Of a DNA stretch of 64,000 bases, positions 1 to 14,000 are shown piece after piece (the first letter of the stretch is position 1; each line of letters begins with the position of its first letter). Below the pieces are notes generated by a model, which worked only from the letters and a program-made list of their open reading frames with translations, searched no databases and was not told where the DNA came from. Origin of the DNA: Botryotinia globosa (Eukaryota; Ascomycota; Leotiomycetes; Helotiales; Sclerotiniaceae); assembly GCA_014898425.1 (NCBI GenBank), contig RCSZ01000016.1, positions 124,001 to 188,000 on the forward strand, written 5' to 3'. The translations under genes and the position numbers were made by a program.

Positions 1-2
1 AT

Positions 3-263
3 CTCCAACGGCTCATCCCCGACGCCGGCAACGAGCTCTCAACAGAAGCCTTAACGGAGATTTTCGCCGAGTTCGCAGGAATTCGACAACCTAAAACAGC
101 CTTATTAGTAGCCGGTGCTCGAGCACAAGGAGAGCGAAGAGTTGCGACACCGGAAACTATGGAGGAGAGAAACGAGTACATGAGACAGATGTGGAAGAAT
201 CCTGAGATCTTGTATAAGACTTCTGCTGAGATTCTGAAAGAGCCATTTGATGCGATGGCTTAA
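3..263 (+). CDS. FAD-dependent monooxygenase, C-terminal end (partial)
   Basis: Only the last 86 codons are in the window; the gene continues to the left. The frame is open from base 3 to the TAA at 261-263. The translation contains a segment of the form FAEF-x-GIRQPKTALLV followed by ARAQGERRV, and ends in a short acidic/aromatic tail. In fungal salicylate-hydroxylase-like flavoprotein monooxygenases (FAD_binding_3 type), the C-terminal part of the FAD domain carries this YE-x-RKPR...V..ARAQG pattern. These enzymes use NAD(P)H and FAD to hydroxylate aromatic rings. The substrate cannot be told from this fragment. It is the upstream neighbour, on the same strand, of the Ayg1-type hydrolase, so the two could belong to one polyketide or aromatic pathway, but that is inference. 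Confidence 0.6.
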   Translation, partial: LQRLIPDAGNELSTEALTEIFAEFAGIRQPKTALLVAGARAQGERRVATPETMEERNEYMRQMWKNPEILYKTSAEILKEPFDAMA

Positions 264-1939
264 GGGATATGGATGATGCCAGATGGCAGGAATCAATGTA
301 AGAAGTCGAAACTACATTCGTGGCTATTATGGTGAATTTAATAGATGTACGCAAGGAGTCACAGAGACCCTGTACCTTGCAAATCCTCCCAAACTCTAGA
401 AGCAAATAACATTTCGCTCCAAATCGCATCTCCTCATCTCTGCAAGAGATCTGCAAGAGATATTTCCCTGTCTGCAACATTTCGAGCATGAACATTGCTT
501 TCGAGATGCCTTATCATAGTTGATAATTTTGTAATATCAAAGCTAAAAAATAAATGGCATTCGTAGCAATGAACTTGGAGCCTCTCAACATGGCCCTTCC
601 GTCACAATCTCCTGCTCATCATTAAGATACATGCATTTCAGATTGCAAATCTTCATATTCCAATTTTCGACCTCTCTGATAATGTGCAAGATAGAGGGTT
701 TTTAGGGATAAGATCTGGGTGTATAATAATGGCAAATGAATTTGGCGTTAGTTCTCCTGTGAAGTTGCTCTGGATGGGGATCGGGGTGCACAAAAACGTG
801 GAAGCCAGGGTTAGGGCAATCTCCTACAGTTTCCCACCAATTTTATTAGCATCTGAATCAGAGATGGAATCAATGACATGATTAAATTCACCGATGTGGT
901 ATCCCCTAGACCGCTAACTAGTAGTGCTGTTGCTTAATATGTATTTACTGATTAATCGAAATATTATTATTTTCCTATATTTTTTTATATTAATCATTGA
1001 ACATTTATTATTTTAATAAAAATAAATAGAAGATTTTTTAATGTTTTATATAATCTTTTCATTTAATTTTTTTCTTTTTAATAAATATTGAGTTTTTGAT
1101 TTGATATATATTTTTAAGTAATTATAAATTTATAGAAATTATTTATAATTGTTTTTTATTTTCCAAGGTTTTTTAGAGTGAGATATAATAATATTTATAA
1201 AATTAATTAATAACTATCTTATAATTAAAAAGTTATAGGGATAGAATTGATATATTTGTTATTCTTTTTTTTATAAATTACAATTTTTATATATGATATC
1301 ACTAAACTTTTTATACATAATATTATTTATGAAGTTATTGATATTCTTATTTAGTATATGAGCCATATACGGTGCTGGTAGCCAGCCGTCATGATCACGT
1401 GTTTGAACTAATATCTTGTCTTTCAATCCAACTCCTGAAAAGGTTATGCTTCTTTCCCGAACACTTCAACTTCTATCCCTAAACACGTCCCTAAACACGA
1501 ACAAAAATAAGGTCAAAATGATAGGACGGGGAATTCGATAAATGGACATGTTTTGTCGCGGCATACCATGTGTTGTAAGGCAAACTCGGTGTGCCATAGC
1601 TATGGTTATCATTGTTGTGTTGTCCAGCCTCACCATGATCTGGCATATATCGAAGTGCAAGAGATCTCGAGCCCATCTCCACTCTTCATGCAAATCATCT
1701 CAGATTCTGAGATGTATTGGCTCAGCTCGCTCAGCTAAAACCTTGTGCAGATCAAGGGAGATCTCGAATTGGCCAACAAGAGCACGGACTTCCCCACAGA
1801 GTCCGAACACTGTTCCCCCTATCATTGGCCGACTATTTTACTGAATCGGGCTCGATGTTTCTTCATACATAAAAGGTAGACAGAAGGAATTTTTGATACC
1901 TCTTAAACTCAAGTAACACCAAGCTCGAAAACAATAAAG
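264..1939. other. Intergenic region with an AT-rich island
   Basis: No convincing gene is seen. Roughly 935-1350 is a strongly AT-rich patch with homopolymer runs, probably a decayed repeat. 1360-1935 returns to ordinary composition and should hold the promoter and 5' UTR of the gene that starts at 1940. A 100-codon open frame at 1542-1844 has no recognisable similarity or splice structure. Confidence 0.6.
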
Positions 1940-3436
1940 ATGCCACCTCAAGCAACGGAACTTGGTAATGGAAGAACGTGGACGTTGGGTGACAAATTTG
2001 AGGCGAAGCTCCCTCATCATGAGGGTATCAAGGCATTGTGGGAGACAAAATGGAAATTTCCCGTAGATACTTCCCAAGATTGGTATGATTACGGCAATAA
2101 TGCTCACATCTCATAGTGCACAAAAAGTGTATATCCTTTCCATGACGGAAAATTCGAAGATTTTGAACCCATCTTTGAGCATCTGATCGCTGTGAGCCTT
2201 CCCCATTTGTTTCTACCTTTCACTGATTTACAATTCTCAGAACAACATAAATGATGGATATGGTGATGCGTTCACTGAAGCCTTCTTTCCAATCGCCGAA
2301 AAGCTTACTGCTCAAGGAGATGAGTCAGTGGCTTCTGGTGATCAAGCTTCGGCATCAGAGCTCTATCTACGAGCCGCTTGCGTATATCGAATTGCCAGAT
2401 TTCCATACATCGGCAAATTTCCGAAGATAAGTTCCCAAGTCAAGTGGAAAGCATGGGAAGCCCAAAAAGAGGTGTACATGAAAGCTGCCACAAAATGGGA
2501 CTGCCCAGTAGAAGAGGTTTTGATTGAACATAAACATGCGGAAGAGCAAGATGAACTCTCGATACCTGTTTATGTGAGATATCCTCCCGCTACTAAAAAA
2601 TCGAAAGTGCCCGTGGTTCTCCTCTTGACTGGACTCGATGGATATCGACCGGACAATACAGTTCGAAGCGATGAGTTTATCAGTCGCGGTTGGGCATGTG
2701 TCATTGCGGAGATTCCAGGGACGGCTGACTGCCCTTCTGATCCAAGTGACCCTTCAGCTCCCGATAGATTGTGGACAAGTATTTTGGAGTGGATGAAATT
2801 AGGAGACAGATTTGATATGAGCCATGTGATGGTATGGGGCCTCAGTGCTGGTGGATATTATGCCGTCAGACTGGCTCATACGCATAAAAATCAACTGAGA
2901 GGGGTTGTTGCACAAGGCGCTGCTGTTCATTACTTCTTCGGTAAAGATTGGCTTGAAAAAGCCGAAGGTCATGAGTATCCTTTCCAGTAAGTTTTTTGTT
3001 TCCCGGAGCCTGGAGAAATGCAATCTGACATCTCCTAGACTTGGTCCAGCTATGGCATTAAAGCACGGGTATACCTCTATAGAAGAATTCAGGAACAACG
3101 TCCAAAAGAAATTCTCACTACTTGAAAGCGGAGTAATTGAGAAGCCTTCGACAAGACTGTTGCTCATAAATGTAGGGTTTTGATTGCGCATGTGTGATAT
3201 ACGTCATGACTGACAGCTCATCTGATAGGGTACTTTAGACGGTTTGATGCCGATCGAAGATTCGCAACTACTGTTTGAACATGGAACACCAAAAGAAGCT
3301 CGGTAAGTTAAATATTCGTCTATGAAATCGGTGGTTGTTCATTGACACTGTTAGTTTCTTTCCTGGTGCCTTACACATGGGTTACCCAATGGCCAATTCT
3401 GCTGTGTATCCATGGATGGAGAGTGTGATGGAATAG
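1940..3436 (+). CDS. Ayg1-type polyketide chain-shortening hydrolase (alpha/beta hydrolase)
   Basis: Six exons, 1940-2062, 2117-2191, 2241-2986, 3039-3171, 3229-3302 and 3355-3436, join in phase to a 410-residue protein, close to the roughly 406 residues of Aspergillus Ayg1. Family landmarks lie in the expected order: KSVYPFHDG after intron 1, [10 protein letters not shown] and EIPGTADCP in the middle, the nucleophile elbow [13 protein letters not shown], the Asp-containing LDG and PIED segment after intron 4, and LHMGYP with the catalytic His in the last exon. The Ser-Asp-His triad is therefore intact. Ayg1 shortens a heptaketide naphthopyrone to tetrahydroxynaphthalene for DHN melanin, and relatives in Botrytis (YGH1) deacylate longer polyketides to the same product. 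All five introns are 49-57 bp with good GT..AG ends. No polyketide synthase lies in the window, so this copy may serve melanin or another aromatic polyketide. Confidence 0.9.
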
Positions 3437-5098
3437 AACGAGTGATGAGATTATGCCGTATTGTAATACAGTCGAAGAATGGACACAAAGTAGTCACCAC
3501 GATCTCAAAGACCTTTAAAATCTGCTCGTCGATGGGCAAAAATGATATTTTCTGCCACGAGGGAAGTATGTAACACATCAGTATAGCAGCGCATGTTTCT
3601 CGAATACAATTGAAGCATATATGTTGTCACTCCATTGTAACTTTAGATATTCAGAATTTTATTGGTATGGCTCCGGAATTCCAACTTCTTGATCGATGTC
3701 GACCGTTGAAATTGCTGAAATTGCACTCGACGCACTCGACACTCCACCAATGCTTTTAATTACATGATCTCGTGATGTGGCTCACTTCCCACTAACATGG
3801 TCTCCACATTTCCGCACTCCGACACGACGTCCCTGATTCAACATGTTGTAAACTGAACAACTGCATAGATGCCAATGCCGGTTATCGTCGCTCTCTCCTA
3901 TCCGTCAGACTTATTAGGCGAGTAAACATACTTCTCAGATTCTGACTGTTTGTTTATAAATTGGTAATTCACACATACGAATAGTTAAGCTTATTACCAT
4001 CACTTTATTGACTAGTAGGCAACTTCGCAAATTCTTAGAATATTGATATACAAATAGTGATTTAGTATAAATCTTGCTGGGGAAACATCGACCTGGATAT
4101 GAAAAGAGGATGGGTTTACTGGATGGCAGACAGAGCCTCCAAAAAGCTATGAACCTTTTAACACGATCAGGTTAATATTGAAGATCTGTTTCATTTCTAT
4201 TATATCTACTTAAATCAGTAAACATTCCATTATCTAAAACAGGCCAAAATAAACAGTGATAGGTGAGAGCGATAAATCTAATAGTTTGAGGTGCTTGAGA
4301 AAAGAACCTGGAAATTATTTGTTTACTTAGATCGAGAGTAGGGTATGAAGGGATTTGCTCTACACCTCCTGTGTTAAGAGGTTCCTGTCATTATATGTAT
4401 TTTCTACACAGGTAAAATTATGTTCAGAGATTCTCAAATCAAGAAAAGCTACTAACTTAGCGACCTCGCTAAAATACAATACGGAGGATTTGATATAAGG
4501 TCATTCACTATGATACTCACAGTGTCAACCTTGTTATTAGTATCTTTGACATTAAGCTTGATAAGTTCAAGCGACACCTGAAAGAGTTGTACCAGGCAGG
4601 CTCAAGATTGGTATGAATTCGAATACGCTCAGACGTCTTGGTACTGCATCTCCAATGGATAATCAACATATATTATTAGATCTTTACTGACGCATTAAAA
4701 GTCTCCAAACCTATGCTCTGTTTTCTTGCCCTGTTTTTTTTTGTTCATTGTATATCTACACGAATTTTCCAAATACACCTACCCTGAACAAGACTAATAA
4801 TTCCTCTGACAAGATATCGAATTCTAGGCACTGGCATTCAAGACTGGAGTAATGTAAATTGAAGAGTACGAACGCAAGCGAAAATTTGCGATACATCTAA
4901 GAACATGATACACATACTACGATTCAGGTCAAAATGACCTCGAATATTCCTTTGGGGAAACGAACAATAAAAAGATGGGTTTTAGGATTTTCTCTGAAAC
5001 TTTCAATCCGGCATCTTTTTTTTGATTTTCATTATTGAAAAAAATAGGTGTATTGAACATCCTTCACATTCTCAATAGAGAACTAAAAACCACATTTA
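3437..5098. other. Intergenic, no gene seen
   Basis: Composition is moderately AT-rich and no frame or splice pattern gives a protein. 3590-3770 is probably the 3' UTR and downstream flank of the hydrolase gene. The stretch 4080-5000 has scattered stops in all frames. It ends at the target-site TA of the TIR element that starts at 5099. Confidence 0.6.
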
Positions 5099-6520
5099 AC
5101 CGATATCCCTACATCTTGCACAACCCTGTATCTTGCACACTTTTATTTCTTCTAAAAATAATATTTCAAAAATAATATATAATCAACCAATCATTATATT
5201 CTATTGAAAATTATAATACAAATATCGTAGTATTATTTCTTTTATATAAAAAAATAAAATTCTAATTCTAATTATTAATAAAATAGAAATTCTAATATTG
5301 AGTTTATTAAGATAAGAATATTATATATTAATTTATTTAATAATAAAAATAATAAAAGTTTATTTTTAAAATGTTTTTATATAAATTTGAAAGTATTTTA
5401 ATATAAAAAATCAAAAAAAGTTATATTTAATATTAAAAACTCGAAATTATATCAATATATAATAAGATTTTTAATAATTAGTTTTCTTTTTAATAAGAAT
5501 CTTTTATAAATTAAGTATTTATAATATTTTGAAAAGCAATTAATTATAATATATTATTTCTATATTAATATTGATATTAAAATAATAAAAGATTATATTT
5601 TATTATATATTCATATATATAATTAATTATTAAAAAATATCGATATTGAAATATTAGAATTATATAATTAATAATAAAGAGTTTTTATTGAAATATTTTT
5701 TGAAAAGAAAATTTGAATATAATTGAAATTTTGAAATCAATAAATAATATTTAATATTATAAAATAAAATTAAAATTGAATTTAAATTTCAAAATCCTTA
5801 GAAATATTATATAATTTGAAGACTTTTTGATAAATAAAATTCTTTTAAAAAAGAAAATATAATATTTCTAATCAAAAAAAAGATATATAATAGATTTATT
5901 AATTTAAATATTAAAATGATTTATTTTAATTATTATTATTTTCTTTTATATATTGTTTTATAATATAATTATTAAAATTTCTAAGTAATATTTTATTTTG
6001 ATATTATTTATTATTATCATATTATATATTTTCTAATATATAAAAATATAATTTTATAAATTGAATTTAAATATTTAATTTTAAAAAAAAATTATAAATA
6101 AATATATCAAAATATTTTAAAAACAATTATTTTTAAATCTTTTTTCTTTTTTTCAAAGTTATATAAAATTTAAAGTTTTATATAAAGCTTGATTATTTAT
6201 ATTTTTTTAATTTTTAAATTTTCAGTTAATAATAATAATAAAAAAGAATATAAAAAGCTATATTTTAATTATATAATTTATTTAAATATCAGTTTTTATT
6301 ATATTATTAATATCTTAGAATAATGTTATTGAAAATTGATTAATATTTAATTCAATATTTCAAATCTTTTAAATTTTTAATATTATTTTTGAATAAATAT
6401 AAAGTTTTATTGGTTTAATTTTAAAACTATTATAATGATATTTCAATTTAAAATTGATTTCTGATTTAATAAGTTAAAATGTGCAAGATACAGGGATGTA
6501 CAAGATATAGGGATATCGGT
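5099..6520. mobile_element. Decayed TIR transposon with TA target duplication (Tc1/mariner-like)
   Basis: The ends are inverted copies of each other over about 45 bp. Reading inward, the left end starts ACCGATATCCCTACATC and the right end (reverse complement) starts ACCGATATCCCTATATC. Each end is directly flanked by TA (5097-5098 and 6521-6522), the classic Tc1/mariner target duplication. Each TIR also contains an internal 17-bp direct repeat (CCCTACATCTTGCACAA, then CCCTGTATCTTGCACA). The 1422-bp length fits a single-transposase element, but the interior is now almost pure AT and no transposase frame survives, as expected after heavy RIP. Family assignment rests on the TIR, TSD and size only. 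Confidence 0.75.
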
Positions 6521-6878
6521 TACGTCTTATAGTAATCGTACACAGCTGTTTGTCGAAACGCGAAAAACACATCTTTTAGTTTATTCAATCCTATAACAAT
6601 TAATTGATTTATTAAATTATATTATTATAATACAATCCCTTAAATCAAATCGATTATAATAATGTATCTTATATTTATCTTAATATATATATATACAAAA
6701 ACATTATAAGAAAAATAAAAAAGATATATAGCTTATTGCTATTACGAAAAAGCTTAGAATCCTTTTATAATTATTTCTTATATTATCAAAATAAATATAA
6801 TATATAATAAGGAAATTACTTTATTTAAAATTTCTAAAGAAAAATTATATATAAATTAAAATAAATAACTACTATTAT

Positions 6879-8005
6879 TATAAAAGGGTAGAAGGTGGTA
6901 GGGTTATAGAGTAGTCCTTTGTATATACTATAGGAAAGTCACTATGATATATCGCCTTAGATAGAGGAGAGGAAGGGGAAGCTTTATATAATGTTTTATA
7001 AAATATATTAGAAATTTAATAAATAGAAATTAATCATTCTTTTTTAATTATAAGGAAAAAGGTTATAAATACTAATTATAAAAATGAATTATATAATTAA
7101 TATAAAGATTTGTTTATATTTCTTTCTATATAGAAATATTAATTATTTTAATTAATAAATTCAGATATAAGAATACGAAGGAAAATAGTTAAAGGAAAAA
7201 CAAATCTTATTTTTGTTTAATATAATCAATTTAATAAATATTATTAAAGAAAAACAACCTTGTTAAAATTTAATAAAATTAAACAATTTCTTAATAGAAT
7301 TTTAAAATTAAATATTAATAGAAGTTTGATAATAAGTTTTTTATTTTTTTAAAAGGAAATTAAAGAGTTTAGAATTCTTTTAGATTTTCTTAAATTCCTT
7401 AAAGTTTTTAGGAATCTTTAAAAAGATTCGGATTCTTGTATTTCCTTTTTTTGATTTTTATTCTTTAAAAGAATTATTATTCTCTTTGATCTCCTATTTC
7501 CTAAAATACTAAAAGATTCTTTATTGTTTTGTCTAGGATTAGGGTTATCTTTATTATTATTATTATTTAAAGGAATTAGTTTGTTCTACTCTTTTTCATT
7601 AAATTCAAAGTATTTATTATTATATTCATTTTCCAGATTTTGCTTTAAAATTATAAAATACAACTTATCTTTGTAATATCTTTTAATAGATTTAATATTT
7701 TCAAAAGCTTATAAAAAAGAATTCTTAATATTTTTTATATATTATTAATATCAAGCATTAAATTTATTATTATTTATAGAAAAAAGTTTAGTGATTTCTT
7801 TGAATATAAATAAATTATTCTAAGGAAGTTTATCAATAAGAATTTATTCGATAGGATTTTAAATAGTTAGATAATATTCAATTGAAAATCTAGAAATTTT
7901 ATATTAGTTGTTATTGATGATATATTTATTAAAGATAGATTTTAAATTGTAATATATATTCCTAATATTCTAATATTTCAATTTATTTCTTAGAATAAAA
8001 TGCAA
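6879..8005. mobile_element. LTR (240 bp) plus partial internal region of a TRIM-like element
   Basis: 6879-7118 is a 240-bp relative of the two LTRs at 32845-33084 and 33977-34216, sharing the landmark AGAAGGTGGTAGGGTTATAG. Similarity continues through the internal region to about 8005, matching 33085-33965. There it stops matching, and no second LTR is found downstream. This copy is therefore truncated, or it keeps internal sequence that the other copy has lost. Differences from the other copies are largely C/T and G/A changes. Confidence 0.65.
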
Positions 8006-11000
8006 ATTACTTTTTAAGAGTTTTCTTATTATAATATATAATATAATTGATATTATAAAGAAAATAGTATTTTTATTATTAGATTTAATTCTAAATGTTT
8101 TAGGATTCTCTGTAATTATAAATGTCCAATTGTAGTTAGCTTTTTCAATAAATTATATTGAAATAATTAAATAAGTATACTCTATATAGCCTTTCTTTAA
8201 AATAATATTTTGAAAATAGTTTTTCTTGAAAAGCTTATTAAATATTTCTAAGATAAGTACACGTGGATAAGTATAATGAAATCCTATTATATTATTTTTT
8301 ATTTCGATTCTCATTTTATTTTATTATATCTTACTTTGTATTTTCATTTTTCAAATTAAAAATAAACAATATATATAATAAGATTATCGATATATTTAAA
8401 TTAATATTTAATATAAATTCTTTTATATTTCTATATATGAATATATAATTGAAAATCTTATTAAATTGAATAATAACAATTAGAAAAGAAATAAAAATAA
8501 AACAAAATTTCTAATCTATATATTAGAATATAATATTTTATTAGATTTTCAGAATCCATTTGAAAACTTATTATATTAGAAAGTAATAACAATAATAAAC
8601 AAATCTGAATTCTATATTTTTATAGTAATTATAATGATAATATATTTTTATAGACTTTTAAATCAAAAGAGTATAGACTTTTCTAATAAAATAAAGATAT
8701 TTATCAGGCTCTACAGATTTATATACTTTAAGTTTATAAATTATAATTAAACTAGCAGCAAAAACTTGAATAATCACAAGGATAATAGTATTTTATTTAA
8801 TAAATTTGAATTTTAATATATTAAAAAACTTTATCTTTTTTTTCTTATTAGCTATTATACTTTCTTTAAACTAATAAAAATACTTATTATTGATATAAAT
8901 ATTATCGATTTAGTTTTAATATTTATATACAAATCGAAAGTATTTTAATAGATTCTTTTGATTTATATATACAATTTAAAATCTGAGAATATTAGTAAAT
9001 TAATATCAGGGGCCTGCGAGCCCCTAGACTCCTTGCTTTTTGAGAAAGTATTATATAATTATATTTATAATTATAAAAATCTAAAAAAGAAATTTTATTG
9101 AAAGTTTACAAACAAAATTAGTTTATCTTTTTTTATTCAGATTTTTTTATTTTATTTAGATATTAGTAAATCACATAACTTCAGATTATTAATTATATTA
9201 TTAAATCACGAAAGCTATAATATTAAAATAATTTCTATTAATATTAGATTAACTATATTTAATACAAACCTCTTTTAATTCATTATATAAACTCTAATTA
9301 TATTTATATTATTTTAATTTTAATTTTTTATAAAAACCTCAGTTTTGAAACTAGCAATATAAAAAATATATTATTTGAAAGTCTTTAGTTTTTTATATAT
9401 AATTACTACTTTTTTTCTTTTTCATTCAATTCATATTAACTTAAATAAACTAATTTAAAAGATTCTATTATTAATTCAATTATAATATTATAATACTTCA
9501 ATATTATAATATTACAATGTTAAAAATATTATAAAAAATATATAATTAATTGGATAGTTAGGATTGCGATTTATTTTAAACTAATAATTTCTGAATCGAA
9601 TTTTTTGTGTATATATATACCTTCGGTTTTTGCAGGCGATAAGAATATTAAGAAGGTAAATCTTTAATAATTCAAAAATATATTTTTCTAAATTTATATA
9701 TTTATTAATTTTTTTAATATTATTATTATATGTATATATAGAATTAATAAAACTTTATTTGGATTCAAAAAGTTCTTTATTAATATCAAAATAAAAACAA
9801 TTAATAATTCAGAATTAGATATTCTAAATATAATATTTAATCTCTTTTTCTCAAATTGTTATATAAATACAATAATAATTATATATATAATTATTAATAT
9901 CTTATTATTCGAATTAATATCATTTTCAAATATTTATTCAAATTAATTAAATATAATAATATTATTAAAAAATACTAAGAAAAATAATATTCTATTTTAA
10001 TTTAATTATTACAAAAATAATTTTATATAAAAGCTTTTTTTAAAAAAAATAATCAATAAACTTGTCCTTTTCTATTTTGATATCTAAGAGTTTTGAATTT
10101 GGATTAATTCTAACTCCTTTATCAAAAGTTATATTAAAAATAAAATTGATTAATAGATTGACTTTTTATTTATTTACAGCTTTTTATATAATTTTAATTT
10201 TTCATCTTTCTTCAATAAAGATTCAGACTTTAATTCAAATCTTTTCGATTAATTATATTAATTATAATATTATAATTCGAGTTTTTTCTCATATAAATAA
10301 TTAATTTATAATACTTGATTTCTAATTCTAAAGTTTTATTACAAAATAAAGATATAATTAAATTATAGATTATTAACAATAGTTCTATAATTAAATATCT
10401 AGAGATATTTATATAATCAAAGATTTACTCTTTCTTTTCTAAATTCCTTTTATTATCTCAAATTATTAGAAATTTGTATTTTAATAATTATAAAATAATC
10501 CTTTTCGTTATAAACTTATTCTGATTAGTATTAATTAGTTTTAGAATATACTCAAATATTATCAATTTTATTGAGAATACTTATACCTTATCTACCCCCA
10601 AACTTAGATTTTTATTAAAAACAAACTCTTTAATAAATAAAATACCTTTTGTTTCCAAATCTATTAATATTTTATTTAAATTATTCAAGATTAATTTATC
10701 TTTATATTTTATTATAAAAGATTGCTCTTTAATTGTATTATTTTCTAATAATTCGATAATATATTTTATAATATTAATGTTTATTTTATTATTAAGATTT
10801 TTGATTAATAAAAAGAAAATGCTTTTATTAAATAATATGTTTCTTGTTATAGTGATTTATTTGAATTATAATATCTAAATATAATATATATTTTTATTTA
10901 TATATTTAATAAGATATCTAATAAACTTATATAAATGAATTTTGAAATCTTTTATAAATTTTTTATTTTTTTATTTTTTAAAAGTGGATGTACTTTATAT

Positions 11001-14000
11001 TTATATATATAAATTCTATTTTAATTTGATTGTAGATCAAAAATGATTTTCTGAATAATTATTAGATTATAATACTTGAAGTATCTATAAAACTATAAAT
11101 TCAATTTATTATATTATAACAAAAGTTTTAAAGCCTTATTCTTATCTATCTACTTAAAATAAAGATTATATTATATATTCTTATAATTATTGAATCCAAA
11201 AACCTTCATTTGAAATAGTTTTAATCAAATAAAATAATTCGTAATTTTTTTTTCTTTATATCAAAAATTCTTTTTAAATTGAAATATATAAATGTATTCT
11301 AAGTTAAAATTTAAATTATAAAATTTAATAAATATTAAACAAGATCTATTTCATAATCTAAAATTATATAGATATAGAATAATAAGATTATATTATATAT
11401 TCTAAAAGTCTTTTTTAATTATAAAAGAAATATTGTAATTATCAATATCTTAATAAAAATTTATTTGAATTTTAAATTAAATTTTTTCAAGATTATTAAA
11501 ATTAGAATATTTCATTTATAATAATCTAATTTAATATTATTTTGAATAATTGAAATTCAATAAAAGGAATTTTAATCATTTATATTATATATTTTTTTTA
11601 ATTTGATATTAAAATGAATATTATATATAATATTATGAAAATTATATATTTTATTTCAAATAGTTTCAAAAATATTATTATTATTTCATCATATTTACTT
11701 TATATATATTATTTATTTTGAATCCTTTTACTATCATTATTTATTCTTTTTATTCAAATATCTTTTCTTATATCAATTTTTAAAATTATTTTATATAAAA
11801 ATACTATTTTCATTATCATCAAATTCATTACTTTTAATAACTTCTTTTGTATTCTTCTTTCTTTTCTTTCAATATCTTTTCTTTCAAATTTAAATAAATT
11901 TTATTGATTTGAATAATAATATATTTAAATTATTATAAAATCTAAATTTCTGTCTTTTTACTAATTATTATAACTTTTTAAATATATATTATAATATTCT
12001 TAAATCTGAAATAGACTTATATATTACTAATATTCTATCAAATATTAATTCATTATTACCCACTTTTATTATTATTATAATTTATAGAAACTTCCTTTAG
12101 AAATAGATTTTCGATTTTTGAATATAATTTAATATTATAATTATTCAAAGTTTCATTTTATAATCTTTTTTATAATGATTATATTTATTATTTGATTATT
12201 ATCTCATTAATCATTATAAATGATAATTCTCCGAATTATTGAAATTATTTTTTATAATTACTTTAATAAATTCCTAATAATTCTTTAGAAATATTTTAAC
12301 AATTACTGAAAATCATTTATGAAAATTAATATACAATCATTATTTTTTTATTAACAATAATATAGTTAGAAACAATTCTTAATCGATTTCTTTACTTTAT
12401 TTAATATCAAAAGATTTTATTATTAATAATACATTTTTTAAATTAATTCTATTGAAATACTTCTATGTATTTTCTCTTCATTCATTAATTCAAATAATTT
12501 ATTAAAATAATATAAATATAAAACTTATCTAAATCTTTATTTTCTTTTTAAAATATGTTATAATATTCTGTAATTTATAAAAAGATATGAATATTGATAA
12601 ACAAATTAAAAACCGCAAATAAGATATTAATAATTATAATAAAAGCTATTAAATAATCATAATTCATTCAATTTATTTGAAAAGAATTAATATATTAAAA
12701 TCCTTTTTTATTATATATTTCTAAATTTATTTCATTTTTTAATTGAACTAGCAAACAGTCTTAATATCATTTGATATTCTTTTAAAAATCATCTTTACAA
12801 TATTTCAATTACTTTGTATTTATAATCTAAAAATCTAAAAATCAGATTAACTTTTTAATAAATTCAAATCTAAATTATTTCTACGAATTATTTGATAACG
12901 TCTTATACACCTAATTCAAAATTTATATAATCTTCATATTAACCTTTATTCAAATCATTAAAGGTATATTATAAATGAATTTTTAAAAAATTAAAAAGAA
13001 TTAGATAATATTTTTAATATTTAATAATAAATATATTTTAAATACTAAACTGGTTTTTTTTATTCTTATAAAAATCTAAATCTTGCTTTAATATAATATT
13101 TAATCTACTTAAAAAAAAGAATATAAAGTCTTGAAAATGTAATAAATTTATTTTCAAACTAAATATCTTTTAGTTTATTAAAAATTAATTGATTTCTTTA
13201 ATTATTTAACATTTTTAAGATTTTAAATGAAATTCGAAATATTATATTAATCTATCTTTTTTTCCTTTTTATTTTTTTTTTATTATTTCCTTTATTATCA
13301 TTTCAATTTTATATATATATCTTTTGAATCTACTAATATTAACATTAATAATATTATATCAAATTATTTTAAAATTAAATTTAGAATTATCAAAATCATT
13401 CTGATTATTTTTCATAATTAAAAAATACTTTATTAATATTAAATAAAAGAAAAATCATGTTTAATAATAAATATTCTTTTTACATAATTTTGATACTTTT
13501 TATTCCATTTTTCTTAGTCTTCTTTTTAATCCAAATTATTATATTAAAAATAAATTATTATATTAAAATCTTATACTTAATGATTAAAAGAAATATTCTA
13601 TACCAAAAACTATAAATTGAATGTTTTTTCATTTTCACGTTTTTCTAAACGAAAATATTCATTTTCAAATATTCATTATTTAAAATAAATATTATAAATT
13701 CTTTTAAAAAAACACTTATTCAAAATAATTTATTTGAATATAAATATATTTAATTTCTTTTTAAATAATTGTAAATAAGATTATTTTATTTCGAACTATA
13801 AAATCGATATGATTCTAAACAAATTCAAATCCATTTTTTTTGAGGAAAAATAATAATAAAGAGAATTAAAAATAAGAAAAATAAGAAAAACAAGAAAAGA
13901 AAAAGAAGTATTAAAAAAGGAAATAAAAAAGTATCAGAAAAAAAGAATCTCTAAATCTTAAAGTTTTAATTTTGCTTTAATCAAATTATAATTTCTTTTT

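Noticed and set aside
1542..1844. 100-codon plus-strand open frame with overlapping frames in two other phases
   Set aside because: No recognisable motif, no splice structure, and competing frames of similar length on both strands suggest chance.
8263..10304. Short open frames (61 and 80 codons) in AT-rich DNA
   Set aside because: The peptides are almost only F, I, L, N, S and Y; this is composition, not coding.
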